A DNA stretch of 64,000 nt from the NCBI RefSeq assembly GCF_026262505.1, contig NC_067204.1, positions 5,179,797 to 5,243,796 on the forward strand, in the 5' to 3' direction. The DNA is from Trichomonas vaginalis G3. Its lineage: Eukaryota; Parabasalia; Trichomonadida; Trichomonadidae. This document shows, piece by piece, positions 8,776 through 20,319 of this stretch. Below the pieces are notes generated by a model. It made no database searches. It was not told where the DNA came from and saw nothing but the letters and a program-made list of their open reading frames with translations. Within the stretch, counting starts at the first letter, position 1; each line of letters starts with the position of its first letter. The position numbers and the translations under genes are program-made.

Positions 8776-9884
8776 GCAATTCTATACCATGCGTAAACTG
8801 TCATGTAAGGTGGCATGTAGTCTTTACTTTGTCCCGTTGTTTGCGTATATCCCGAAACGCGATGTGTATGGTTTCCTCCTCCCTCAGTGTTACTCCAGTA
8901 ACAATTTATAGCAAACTTAACGTTGTCTTTAACATCATATCCTTTACCTTTTGTCATTGCTGACCAATCCCAATATCTATGCTTATGCCAACCTGCTTGA
9001 GATGTACTTAAATCTATGTAATGACTGTGTGCAGGTAAATTTTCACCTGAAATCGTTTTACTTCCACCTGTTTCCTTTGAAGAGTTTGCACAATACAAAA
9101 ACCTGTCGACTATTTGTTCCCATGCACCAACACCAAACATTACTTGAGGACCTCTTGCTTCCATAGATGTATAAATAGAACCTACTGGGTTCATTAAATC
9201 AAACATATGAGATATTATAGGATTGTCTCTTTTGAACTTAAAATATAGTGCAACCATTTCAGGTTTCTTCTGGTTTGTGTCAGAATATTTTTTATAATAT
9301 AATCTTATGTTTTCAGGGTAGGTAAAGTCTTGACTATAATATTTGTTTCTGTCATCTTCATAATAGTATACTATTCTCGTTTTTTCTATTGCATTATATC
9401 TTTTATATCTATAATATTCTAAATATAATGTTTGCTTTTGTTCATTTGTGTGTAGTGTTCTGACATCAACTCCATAGTCATAATAGTATGGTACTGGAGC
9501 TGGGTCAGGCAATGTCATATCTGTCATTTCATAAACTCGGAAATATTTCTTTTGTTCGTCTCCATATAAGTTTAAGTAGCAGTTGTTGTCTAATGGAACT
9601 TTAACTTGTGTACCATCGTTCTTTTTATAGCTTACATACATTTCATTGTTATTTTTCGGAATGAGTTTATACCGTATACCATTTTTTAAGGAATGTACAA
9701 ACTGCCATCTAAAATATTTGTTTTCTTCATTGAAAGAAAAGTCACCAACAATAGTTTCAATATTTTTTGTTCCAACTAAACTTTGGTATATTTCATTGAC
9801 ATATGTTTTATCTGCTTTATTTTCAAGGCTAACGTTTAAGTCTGTTATTTCAGAAGAGAGATTCATAGAAAGGGTTCTTCTCAT
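8772..9884 (-). CDS. Phage-type fibre/collar protein, 5'-truncated chimera
   Basis: A 370-aa protein whose last ~135 residues match the element 2 fibre protein: 'PVGSIYTSM', 'DRFLYCANSSKETGGSK', 'ENLPAHSHYIDLS' and 'GYTQTTGQSKDYMPPYM', the pattern of receptor-binding tips of caudovirus tail fibres and collar proteins. The middle ~200 residues are Tyr-rich beta sequence wholly unlike element 2. Only ~20 residues of the upstream repeat ('SSEITDLNVSLE') remain; the first ~8 codons come from the packaging ATPase gene at the junction near 9,865. It therefore lacks its own N-terminus and promoter, and expression is doubtful. Confidence 0.75.
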   Translation of the reverse strand: MRRTLSMNLSSEITDLNVSLENKADKTYVNEIYQSLVGTKNIETIVGDFSFNEENKYFRWQFVHSLKNGIRYKLIPKNNNEMYVSYKKNDGTQVKVPLDNNCYLNLYGDEQKKYFRVYEMTDMTLPDPAPVPYYYDYGVDVRTLHTNEQKQTLYLEYYRYKRYNAIEKTRIVYYYEDDRNKYYSQDFTYPENIRLYYKKYSDTNQKKPEMVALYFKFKRDNPIISHMFDLMNPVGSIYTSMEARGPQVMFGVGAWEQIVDRFLYCANSSKETGGSKTISGENLPAHSHYIDLSTSQAGWHKHRYWDWSAMTKGKGYDVKDNVKFAINCYWSNTEGGGNHTHRVSGYTQTTGQSKDYMPPYMTVYAWYRIA

Positions 9885-10103
9885 CTAGGTTCTTGTTGTT
9901 GTCAGCATTTTAAGAGATAAAGTGAAAGTCTTACCCGACCCAGGTTGGTGGCAATTAGACCTGTGTATTACCATTCTGGAGTCAATATAAGAAACTTGTC
10001 ATGTATAGTTTTATCTGGTAGCATGTTTCTAACTTCCTCTGTGGTTCTTTAGTTACAAATTCTCAAATTTTTGTCAATGTCAGCAAACTTTTTTTCTAAG
10101 CAT
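9865..10103 (-). pseudogene. Packaging ATPase, N-terminal fragment
   Basis: Matches the start of the ATPase at 32,118-32,985, including the opening Met and the sequence leading into the P-loop (the bases for GSGKT are recognisable near 9,935-9,955, out of frame). It stops abruptly at about 9,865 where fibre sequence begins. Several indels relative to element 2. Confidence 0.6.
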
Positions 10104-10149
10104 TATAGCTTATAGAGAAAAATTAAAATGTTGTTAATCTTTTAGAAGA

Positions 10150-10680
10150 ATGTCTACGGATTTCGCTGATCTATATCGATGCGACAGTAGAGCTTTTTCG
10201 CGCATTCGCAAAAGTGACTATCGCTGTCGACTCATAAATGCTTACATGGTGTGTAAACAAAGAAGTCGTTCTATATTTGTTTTCTATTAAGTTCTTGTTT
10301 CTGGTAATATGAAAGAACCACCTAAAGCGATTACTAAAGAGCAGTCTTTAAGAATTTGTCATGACTAGACTTGTTGACAGGATGATGACTGCCGATTGGA
10401 AGAGTGAGTGATTGTCTCAACAAATTCTTGAAGATAGCAAAGGAAGGTCTGCATCATTGCGCGCTGTTCTTGAAAGATACGATAATAGATAAACAAAAGA
10501 TGAGCTTGAAAGGACAAAGAACTTTTACATAATCATAGTTGGTTCTGAGAAATTGACATAAACTGCTCCACCAGAAAATGAAGAAGAAGAGACGAAAAGT
10601 TTAAAGAAAAAAAAATGAAAGTGAAGAAGATAGAAGAAAAGTCTTGACCGAGTTTCCCAGAGAAAAAGAAATTTGACATT
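10150..10680 (+). pseudogene. Small Lys/Glu-rich element protein, degenerate
   Basis: Corresponds to the minus-strand remnant at 31,630-32,090 in element 2. It starts MSTDFADLYR and ends in a basic/acidic tail (EEDRRKVLTEFPREKE-like). Frames are broken several times in both copies. Divergent from the ATPase fragment. Not recognised. Confidence 0.35.
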
Positions 10681-10739
10681 AAAAATAAAATTTTATTTTT
10701 AGAAACATTTCTGGGTCAATTTCAATGTTCTCTTCTCTT

Positions 10740-11123
10740 AGGGGCAAACACTGGCTAGACTCTAAATCTTTTACCCAATATTACCTTGACTTCAACTATC
10801 TTAGTACTCATAATATTCATAGTCGTCTGCTTTCTTGTGGTTCATAAGGTATAACAAGTTTGTGATGCTTTGCCTTCTTTAAGGGTTTGAGAAACCTTCT
10901 GGTCAAAATTTCTTTGACTGCTAACAAACCTTCTATGTCTAAGTCTTCAAATTTCGCACTCATTTTTAGTCACAATAGCAAACTTAACGGGTTGCGATGT
11001 TCCAACTTTGTCATATGTAGACTTTTCAAAATGGTAGAAGTAAACATTCAAATAAGCGAATGGGTTAGTTTCTTCTTGTGACTTCTGTTCATGTACTGTG
11101 TTGACTGAGATGAATTTTGCCAT
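10740..11123 (-). pseudogene. Small unknown element protein, degenerate
   Basis: Homologous to 31,204-31,545; begins MAKFISVNT and shares 'VKFAIVTKN' with it. Two or more indels. AT-rich box upstream. Lies directly downstream of the helicase region in the same direction, in both elements. Function unknown. Confidence 0.45.
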
Positions 11124-11139
11124 CTTTTTTCAGAATAAA

Positions 11140-11484
11140 AAAATATTTTTTTAAAAATTTACTCAGAAAAATTATTTCTTTCTATATTTGGCCATTCCGA
11201 CTTCGAAAAGATGTTTTATACCAGCATGAATTTTCTCTAGAGCTTGGTCTTATATCGTTCATGACAATAATTTTCTATATTCTTCATATAAAGCCTTTTT
11301 TTCATACATTTCATAAGGACAATCTAACCAGAATAGCGCATATCATTTCGTTATCTAGTCTCTATATGTTTCTTCTGTTTGTAGATTTCGCTTTCTCTAT
11401 TTAGTTCTATGTATATATTGTGGGCTTAAAAAAGATGTGGGCAAGAAGGGTTTGGCGCTATGTAAAAGTTAATTTTTCTGTCAT
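11140..11484 (-). pseudogene. Extra small gene remnant present only in element 1
   Basis: Between the helicase tail and the 10,740-11,123 gene, element 1 has about 350 additional bases flanked on both sides by the same TTTACTCAGAAAAATT / AATATTTTTTT sequence. A broken frame starting MTEKLTFT can be followed. The duplicated flanks suggest insertion or loss by recombination between promoter boxes. Confidence 0.35.
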
Positions 11485-11522
11485 CTTTTATTATCGGATA
11501 AAAAGATATTTTTTTAAAATTT

Positions 11523-12778
11523 ACTCAGAAAAATTTTTTCTTTGTATATACTGCCGTTCTGAACATCTAAAAGATTTTTGGACATTTTGCCAAGAATGTT
11601 CGTTTAGACGCTGTCATGTATAACCATACTCGCTTTGACTAATATTTGTTTTATATTCATCGTACAATGACCTTTCATCTAAACACTCAAAGTTAGTCTC
11701 ATCTATAAACAGTTCATATACACTCTGTTTGCTTCTAACAATGTTTGTCTCTCTTCGTATATTGGAATTTGTCTTGGATGAACTTAGAAATATCTAATGT
11801 CATAAAATATGAGAACAAGTGGTTGTTAAAAGTCAGATGTCAAAGTTTCTGTCTAAGTCGTCAAAATATTCTGTATCTTGCATATGAGAATCTGACGTTT
11901 CTGACAACTACATATCTTCTGTCAGAACTTTCTAACTTCATCGGAACAGCATTGTTTGAAACCATAACGAAGTTTGCAACATTTTCACCAAACTCTTTGG
12001 TCTTTATATTCTTTCCAAAGCAAGTCCAACTTTGGTCTGTTATAACTCTCAAAGCATCTGAGTTCAAAAAACTTTTGTTGTATCTATACTTTGAAGTTCG
12101 TTACATACTTAAGTTTCAAGTATTCTCTATTGAAGAGTTAAATTTACCGCAGATGTTTCTAAAGTTTGTTCATATTCGGGTTCGAATAACCTTCTAAGTT
12201 TGCACAAAATTATCGTGAAGAAGAATGTTGTTCTTACCAGTTCCTTTTTGTTCCATATTAATGAGAGCAGTTTCATTTTTAGCACTTGTGATGTTGTAAG
12301 ATGTTTGGCAAACCAACATAAGATATACTACATAACCTTTTCGTTCCATTGCATATTAATTTCTTTGACATGGTCTAACCAAGCTTCTATATAGTATTTT
12401 CTTTCCATTCTACTTGTTCGTATTTATATCCAGTGAAGATAGAATAGAAGTTTGGAGAGGTGTATAGAACTTTATAACACGAACTGAAAAATCTTCTAAC
12501 TTTGACAATAAGATATCCCTAAGCATCTAACATCTTCATACCAACTTGTACAACTTTATTTTCTTAAGTTCTGTCTACATTCTTGTTCTAGAACTATGGT
12601 TGCTCTTGGTTGTTGTAAAGACAACATCCCATTCTTTCATGACATAACATTCTGGGGCAGAGTCAACATAATGACTAAACGTTTCAAATTCTCGACTGCT
12701 TTTGTTATAGTCTCGAAATGGACACATATTTCTGAATGCTTGGAAGTCATAAAAATCTGAAACATCTATTCTGTACAT
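11523..12778 (-). pseudogene. SF3 (D5-like) helicase, multiply frameshifted
   Basis: Start at 12,778 is MYRIDVSDFYDFQAFRNMCP. Further down, the translation shows a Walker A remnant with GTGKN (about 12,225-12,240) and, at 11,861-12,067, 'NVANFVMVSNNAVPMKLESS' followed by DRRYVVVR, the Walker C/sensor region typical of superfamily 3 helicases of virophages, Polinton-like viruses and NCLDV D5 proteins. Family function: ATP-driven unwinding at replication origins. Numerous indels split it; the twin is at 29,941-31,165. AT-rich box at 12,783-12,812. Confidence 0.7.
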
Positions 12779-12812
12779 TTTTATAAATTAAAAAAAAATA
12801 TTTTTTTTATTC

Positions 12813-15800
12813 TTGACTTTTTGTTGCATTTGTTTGCATTGTTGTTTGCTTGAGCTATTTGTTGTTGAAGTTGTTCTTGTAATACAATAACTTCACCAGT
12901 TGCATCTTCCAATTCGAACTTCTGCCGTCATTGACAAATACATGGAACTAAAGTTTTACAGGAACAAAGTTTGCGTCAACTAAGGTTAAGTTTATGTTGC
13001 TAAAGTGTTTGAGTTTCTAAAAGCTGAAAACTCTGCATTTCGAAATGAACAATAGGCAAACCAGCAGAGAAAGTGTTGTATTATCGCATGAGTATTCTTT
13101 TGGTCATAGTAGTTTCTGTCGACATTCGAATAGCACTTTGAACTAAGTTTGAAACAATATTAAAATAGGTGTACTTAAAGTCAATGGAATAGATAGACCT
13201 TGTATGACACCTTTCCTGTTATAGGAAACTGTTGGTATAAAACCAGATATAAGTTTTGTATTATAGCTCATATCGTTTATACTAACCTCAGTCGGACATC
13301 CAAACATAATGAAAACCTGCTCTAGTTGGCAGCACATGTTACATCCGTCCTTAAAGTATTAAATAATCAACAAAACCTGTTGGTGGTATATCTGAGTAAG
13401 TATCTTCAAAGAAGTTATTTTTTACCATTCACAACAAACAAAGTCTTCTGGTGTCAAAAGAGCAAAACAGGCTTTAGTCGTCATCGTGGTTTAAGGTCAG
13501 TTTACAATATCGTCCTTGAGGACTTTGTTAAGTTTGTTTGTTATAGAATTATATGATCAGGGTTTTTAGTCGAATATTATAATTAACCACTATGTCTTCT
13601 GCGCATTACTTAGCAAGTAAATTTTAATGAAATGTTGTGGTCGTCAATATTTTTAATGACGTCCTGGGAACGTATACTTTAATTACAGGTTTCACCTCCT
13701 TTCATAACGTATATCTTGTCAATTGACATTATATGAAACACCACAGCAAGCAATGTCGGGTTCTATTCTTTGATGTTTATATCGTCTCTGCCTCTGTCAA
13801 AAGTTTTCAATATGTTCTTTCAAAACTTCATGAGGTGCGATGACATATGAGTTCACTTTTACCAGGTTGTGTTCGATCCAAGTTTAACATTATATCCCAA
13901 GAGCTTGACAAATCTTCTCCTGAGTTTTCAGTTTTATCTTTAAGTTGTTGGTAGTCGTTTCGAATATCTGCAACAGAACTTAAGTCTCTGCTAACTTCAG
14001 GGTATGTTGGGTTGTTCTTTTACGGAGGAAACTCATTGTTATACCATCTTCTGTCGTATGGTTTCCCCTCTTCAACATCTCTTTCTTTGACATTGACAAC
14101 AACACTTTTTGACTGTTTGTTTGAGTTTGTGAATTTAACTTAACATCTGCCACCGCCCGCATTAAACCTTTTGAAACACTTATACGCCTTCTATTTTTCG
14201 GAATGACATTTTACTAAGAAAAAAAGATGGACGTATTTGAGTATCTCTTTGAATTGAAGCAAAACAAAGTTTCACACACAAACGTACAAGTTCATTGACA
14301 GAATAGTTCTTTACACAAAACAATGGAAAATGTTATAGAATAGCAGTCTTTGCTGAAGCCAAAATATTTTCATAAAGCAAAGAGAAAGTTGGTATATACC
14401 GAGATGGGTGAAAGTTTTGACGTTGACAAATAATATAACTCAAAACTTACAGATATTCTAAAGGTAAGTTTATAATACAATATTATGTCAAAATGGCGTA
14501 CTGTCAATATTTTGACGGAGAGAAGTCAGTTCAGAACAACTTGACTGGGACCTGCTGCCAAAATCTGCTTCGATGGAAGCTGGTCGTTATGCCAATCTGA
14601 GGAGCCCCAGCAGGTTCATCGAACGAATCTTCAAGAGAGCATCTTCCGTGAAAAGTGCTATTGGTTTTTGTAAACTTCTTTGCTTTCAATTCATCTGGAC
14701 CGTCTGCTGTCACCAGTATATTTGTATTATGTACAGTACCAACAGTGAAATACCACCCATAAAGTCTTCTGAAGTCAGCAAATGGAATGCCAAGCAAAAG
14801 TTTGAAAACGTCTCCTTATTTGTATATTGAGTTTTTTGACCTCCTGTATGGAGTCCACATACTTTCACATAATGGCATAATAGAACTTTGCATTTCAGGG
14901 TTAATGGTTTTGTTTGTGAAGTTGTTGTTAAAGTTCATAGCATCTAATGTCAAGTTGTATGACCCTCATATCTCAACTGTAGAATATTCTTCTCTTGGAT
15001 AATATTTGCCATCTAGTTTATATGAATTTATAATTATATACCAGGGTTGTAGAAACAAGAATAGTCATTATAGTTCGTCTGAACAGTAACAAAACATAGT
15101 ATCTGCATGTTTCATTGCAGTGTTAAAGCATATCTGTTCTTGCACCTGGGTCAGCACTTTGTTTGTCCAACTTCACCTGCAAAGTCTTTGACAGATATTT
15201 GGTGTATAGGGACATATAAGTGGAACTGCAATATATTTGGCAGCTAAAGCATTTGAATATCTGGTCCAACATATTGACTGCAAGTCTGCTTCTATTCCTC
15301 TGCATTCAAATTTTTCGCATGTGAATTAATCTGGGTCCCAAGCATCTCCAGCAGCATTGAATATAGTTTACTTCAGTGTTGAGTTTGAGAAACCAAAGTC
15401 TAAGTCAAACTTTGTTTTTTGCAAAAGTCGGCGAATGACATGTTTATTTGTTCCCACTACTTCGTAAGAGTGAATGGTCTTGTGTTGGTGCAATGACTAA
15501 GTTATTTTTGCTTGGAGTAAAGTTCGATAGAAATTTTTCCTGCCCAGTTTGGCAAGTATCTTAAAAACCTGAAGATGAGGAAAGATGACAAAGGAACTCT
15601 AGTTTCAGTTTTAACTTTGGTTACTGCTGCTGCAGTTGTCCAGAAAGGTTAACATAAACTCCTGGAACGTTAGGGTCGAGGTCTTCTTATTTTCTCAATA
15701 GTTGCATACTGGTCTGTTTGTTCTCTAGCTTGTGGTTGTACTGAGTTTCTCAAAGCGAACCATTCATAGTTGCCCATGTTTACTGTTTTGAACACTAATG

Positions 15801-15960
15801 TCAGAGTTAGAATATATCTTATATCCCATGAAAACTTCTGGAGCATATTGGGTTATCCGCGACATAGAAATTTCCATTGCAACCTTTCTTGTCAGACAAT
15901 TGGCAGAAGGTTTTATTCAATGTCCTTGTTCCACGTATAAGAAAGAGCTTGTTCAATGAG
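12813..15960 (-). pseudogene. Capsid-region gene(s), heavily degenerate
   Basis: A ~3.1-kb minus-strand stretch where coding signal can be followed through many frame changes. The C-terminal end matches 29,291-29,910 in element 2 ('AGLPIVHSNAEFSALVNS', 'NLTLVDANFVPVKLL'), which resembles the last strands of a jelly-roll capsid protein. Upstream pieces include 'MSRITQYAPEVFMGYKIYS' (about 15,780-15,870) and 'IGITTSFHRSRFWQQ' (14,535-14,580). Size and position next to the SF3 helicase fit the major capsid protein, possibly with a second gene, but no decisive motif survives. Assignment is tentative. Confidence 0.35.
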
Positions 15961-16360
15961 AGAAATGCGTGGGTTTCTGGTGGATGTTGTGTTGCTGTGT
16001 ATTGTATGCTGTAGCTTTTGCCAGGGGTGTCGTGGGAGTTTATTTGTTGTTTCTTGTCGTTGGTGTTGGTGTGTTTGATTTGCTTGTTGGTGATTTGGTC
16101 AGGAGTCTGTTTTTTTTGTTTGTTTTTTGGTTTTGTTTATTGTTTTTTATATTAAGAATTTTTGATAAATATGAATGAAATGATTTTCGGTGTTAGGTTG
16201 TTGTTTTTTGTTTTATTTTTTATGTGTTATTTGTGGTGTTTTTAATTTTTTTTGTTTGTTTTTTGTTGGATTTTTTAGTGTAATTCTTGTTGCTTTTTTT
16301 TTGGTTTTTGTTTTTTTTTTGTTTGTTTGTGTGTTTTTTTTGGTTGTTTTTTTTTAGATC
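15960..16360. repeat. GT-rich low-complexity tract
   Basis: About 400 bp in which the plus strand is almost entirely T and G (TTTTTTGTTTGTTTTTTGG style). The open frame 15,969-16,178 is a by-product of the composition. Nothing comparable exists in element 2. Confidence 0.7.
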
Positions 16361-16625
16361 TCTGGTCCGTCAAGCAATATTCGACGGTTGTGGATAGAAC
16401 TGTTTAGCCAAATCTCACGCTGGACGGTGTGCCAGGTGATGATTCAGCAGTGGTATATTTTCTGTAGAGTTGTCCTCATGGAACTAGTTTTCGGACCTCT
16501 AGGGCGATGTGTCTTGCATGGCGTGAGACAGTGACGAAATCAGGGCCATGGCAAGGGCAGCTCCAAAACGGTGGCGTGTTGATATTTGCTGAGCGGCGGT
16601 ACATTGCAGAGATGAGTGATATCTA
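16360..16625. other. GC-richer island of unknown origin
   Basis: About 260 bp near 50% GC inside DNA of roughly 30% GC. No frame, tRNA or repeat was recognised on either strand. It directly follows the GT-rich tract and precedes normal element coding sequence. Could be an insertion or an assembly error. Confidence 0.4.
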
Positions 16626-16680
16626 AATTATATAGTCAATTGGTTTTCTTGTTTTAAGGTGTCTGTGTTGGATTTATATG

Positions 16681-17028
16681 TCATAATAAGAACCCACTCC
16701 GACCAAGCTTTACTTTCTTCCTGACTGAGTTTTTAACTCTTCTTTTTCCTTCATTGCCCTCTGCTTGAAGTTGTTGCATCTTTGCATTATGTTCATCTAG
16801 TATGTTGCAAATTTCCCATGTCCTTTTTGCCTTTTGGCTCTGGTCGCCCATCTCAGGTAACCTATATCCTAGAAAGAGTTTGTCATAGTCTGTATTTGAG
16901 TCTTTGCGTATTGTTTGCATGACTCTGTCCTGAGTTTCTGGTTCAAGCTCTTCAAACAGTGCCTGTCCATATGGAATAAGCTCGTTTCCAAATATATGTT
17001 TTTGTAGCCATTCTGGTTTTCTTTCCAT
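16681..17028 (-). CDS. Small element protein with basic tail, 115 aa
   Basis: Starts MERKPEWLQKHIFGNELIPY and ends in a Lys/Arg-rich tail (KRRVKNSVRKKVKLGR). It begins 1 bp after the stop of the long upstream gene, so translation or transcription may be coupled. The basic tail suggests nucleic-acid contact; function not recognised. Confidence 0.55.
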   Translation of the reverse strand: MERKPEWLQKHIFGNELIPYGQALFEELEPETQDRVMQTIRKDSNTDYDKLFLGYRLPEMGDQSQKAKRTWEICNILDEHNAKMQQLQAEGNEGKRRVKNSVRKKVKLGRSGFLL

Positions 17029-17029
17029 G

Positions 17030-19859
17030 TTACCAACTATATTCTTTTGTGAATGGGAAAGCTTTTACCCAATCTTTCAGTCTTGCGTCGTTTATTTCTG
17101 TAGTTGGTTTTATTTTGTCAAGGAACATGTTTTTCAATACTAACATTTCATTTGGTACTGTCCATTTGAGTTTTCTTAATATTCATCCCTTCTCAGTTCA
17201 TTGTCTGCAAAGTAAGTTTTTATGACATTTTGTAAACTTTCATTTGCAAGGTCATGTACAATAGGTTCTCTTCCTTCGCTCTCCCTAACTTTCTTTCTAA
17301 ACTCTTCACCAAATATACCATCTCTATGGTTCTGTGTAGTTCTTTGAGATAAATGTTCTAGAACGTCAGGTGTTATATTTCCATCAGCCATGTTCATTTC
17401 ATACTGGTCCAAAATATCTGCATGTTTCATATCTTTCAATGGCATTAAAGCCGCGCTGAAAATACCAGCTATATCTGGTTCACCATTGACTTCCATTGCG
17501 TCTACAACTTCTTGGAATTGTGGTTGTAAGTTTATGAACCACCTATCTGGATTAGCTTTATGACCCCATCTCATTGTAGTTCCATCGTCTGCAGAAACAA
17601 AAGTAGGTTTGTTTCCATCTTGGTTAGGTTCTGAATGAACTTTAAACAATGTTTCATTTCTATATGTTTTCTTGAAATTTAACCTTTTATTTCACCGAGT
17701 TCATCCGAAGATTGAACGTTAAATGCTCGTAAGTAAAAAGGGTTGTTGTATTTGTGTACATTTTTTTTCAGTTCTTCCATTCTATGCTGGATATTTTCAT
17801 CTGATGTTGGAGTCTTTTGTATGTCGGCAAACATTTTTCGATATTCTTCTACTATGTCAGCCGAATTTTTTTTAGACTCTTGGAAATATTCCATATTCTC
17901 CGCATACTCTTGTTGAGGGTCAAGATTTTTCGGCTGTTCCAAATCTTCATCTAGTTCTGTGAAGTTAGTTTCCAAAGGAAGGACTTGTTCGTTTCCTTCA
18001 GGCTCTTCTAGCTGTTGTTGCTGAACTATTTCTTCCATGTCTGGTTGTATCTGAACTTCTTCCTGTGGAGTTTCTTGTACCTCATCTGCTGGCATTTCAT
18101 ATATTCCGAGACCGTTTTCAACAATTTCCCTATCTACGTCATCCGCATTCATAAGCTTTTGTTCTTTCGTTCCGTCTCTATTTTTTACGCGTTTCATGAC
18201 GAAAGTTGAATTGTCATTTAGCTCTGACATCAAATATCTCGGAGTAAATTCATCCATGTCATTTGGATGATATGCTATTAAATCATATCCCTTAGCGAGC
18301 TTGTATTTTCCAGGTTTGAGATTATATCCGTTTTGGTGCTGAGCCATAAAGCTAAATAGGTTCGGGTCAGTATTTCCATCCTTGAACTTTCCAATAGCTT
18401 CTTTATATCTGTCACTAAAGTCATACTATCTGGGAAACCACACTCTTCTTTAAGCATTTTTAAGAATTCTTGGTTTCCTTGTTCTCTACTTCTTTTATGT
18501 CCTTGCTCTGTTTGTGGTTGTTGTTGTGCAGGGTTTTGAACTGTTGGTTGTGGAGGTGGCTGTTGTGCTGGATTTTGAACTGTTGGTTGTTGTGTTGGGT
18601 TTGGTGCATGCCTGTGTCTGTGTCCATGTGACGATGTAAATGTTCTAGGTAGTCCTGGTGCAGGTGCTTCTCTTGGAGGTTTTGTGGTATATAAGTTCCA
18701 CCAGCTGGCACATATGTTCCATCTGCAGCGTAATGTCCTACCTGACTTTTCGTTTTTAAGAAAGCATTTATAGGTCTGTTTTGGTCTGTTGTAACTCTTT
18801 TTTTTACTTCCACAACAGTTGCTCTAACGGCGTCATAGGCACTTTGAACTGCCTGTCTCGTTGCTGCATCTGTTATTTTCGTCATATTTTGTGCTACTTC
18901 TCTTAACTCTTTGTCGAAACCTTCAGACTTCAGTTTCTTTCCAGATGAGAAGTCGTTCACTAGTTTCACCTTACTATGAAGAGCTTCGAAGGCGTTCTTA
19001 AAGTCAGCATTCATTAAAGCTTCATTTGAACTGTCTTCATCCGCTTGTATTTTTGTCCTTATTGACCCTATAAGTTGGGCTGCTTTGGCGTTGGCTTGGG
19101 CATCTAACCAGTCATTATTAGCTTTTATATATTCTGCGCTTTTCATTGCCTTTTGCATGGCTGCGTCGTTATTTTTACTTTCTTGTGCTAAGTTTTCATA
19201 CTGTACGGTTTGGTTTTGCAACTGTAAAAGTTTTTCTGCCTTTACATTTGCTTCAACTTCTTTTTTATACTCATCGCTATCCATATGTCTTCAGGGCTTT
19301 TTGTTTTATCTCTTCATCTTTCAGTACTTTATATTGAGTAGTATGGTTTTTCAAATTATGACATCTTGTTCCATTTTTGCTACTTCTGCTGCTTTTTCTG
19401 ACACTTTTTTCGCATATTCCTCTGTACTTAGTTCTTTCAGTTGTTCTTCTTTCTTCTTTTTTCTACGTTTAACTCATTGAGTTTCTTTGTGTGTCTGTCA
19501 TATTCTAGTTTCTTTTCGTTTTCACCTATTTGCTTCTGTATGTCTATGTTTGACTTTTTGACATCTGTTTATTGATGATTTTGAGTGAACTCAAATTCAT
19601 TTGACTTTGAGGGTTATAGGCTGTTCCGTCTGCAGCTCCACCATAGCCTGCCATTTTCGCTAAAAGTGCCGCTCTTAAACCTCCACTCTGTGCACCAACA
19701 ACTCGGTTTAAAAGCATAGGATTGCTTGACATTTGTTGCAACATAGTGGGGTCATTCAGCATTTGTTGTTGCAACTGTTGTTGTGGTGTTAGTCTTACTA
19801 TTGGATGTTTCAATGCTCTCTCTCCTCTTACGTATATTCTTACGTAGCTTACGTGGCAT
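17030..19859 (-). pseudogene. Long coiled-coil virion-type protein (or gene run), frameshifted
   Basis: Consecutive minus-strand frames (19,544-19,859, 18,460-19,284, 17,679-18,347, 17,176-17,649 and the tail to 17,030) can be read as one ~940-residue protein interrupted by about five to seven indels, since each junction continues sensibly in another frame. Parts in order: a highly basic start (MPRKLRKNIRKRR), a Gln/Met-rich segment (LTPQQQLQQQML), a long Lys/Glu/Ala coiled coil, a Pro/Gln repeat linker (PTVQNPAQQ, twice), a folded-looking domain around 17,950-18,360, and an acidic Gln-rich region. The design recalls scaffold, core or internal virion proteins. It could also be two or three separate genes. 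The basic start shifts frame within a GAGAGAGA run at about 19,815. Confidence 0.5.
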
Positions 19860-19974
19860 TTTAAGTGAAGTTAAAAAGCGGCTTTTGACAGATGTTTATA
19901 TGACACTTTGTTTCAGCACAAAAAACTACTCGGTCAAAGTGTTGTCAGTTTTGTAAATAACCGTCCTATCTCCG

Positions 19975-20225
19975 TGCCTATGACGAAGAAATCTTGACAA
20001 ATTCAAGAGGGTAGAAAAGAGGTTAGAAAAGAGGTTATATCTAACCTTCTACCCTAAACATTATTTTTGTCTGATTTTACGAAGAAGTCTTGACAAAACA
20101 TTTACGAAGAAGTCTTGACAAAACATTTACGAAGAAGTCTTGACAAAACATTTACGAAGAAGTCTTGACAAAACATTTACGAAGAAGTCTTGACAAAACA
20201 TTTACGAAGAAGTCTTGACAAAACA
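19975..20225. repeat. 25-bp tandem repeat next to element terminus
   Basis: A GGTTAG-word module (20,005-20,058) is followed by six near-perfect tandem copies of a 25-bp unit (ACGAAGAAGTCTTGACAAAA plus CATTT) at 20,080-20,225. The same unit is the main intergenic repeat of both elements. Confidence 0.85.
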
Positions 20226-20273
20226 TGAAAACATATATAATTTGTGAAAAGTGAACATTATATATATGTTTTC
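20226..20273. repeat. Subterminal hairpin, element 1
   Basis: Inverted repeat GAAAACATATATAAT / ATTATATATATGTTTTC separated by ~16 bp. The equivalent in element 2 is at about 46,629-46,675. Both lie a few hundred bases from the element end. Confidence 0.7.
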
Positions 20274-20319
20274 GACCAAGAAGACTAACAATTTTCCGAA
20301 TAAAAACTTCATTTATACT

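Noticed and set aside
15969-16178. Hydrophobic 69-aa frame
   Set aside because: Produced by the T/G-only tract; not conserved.
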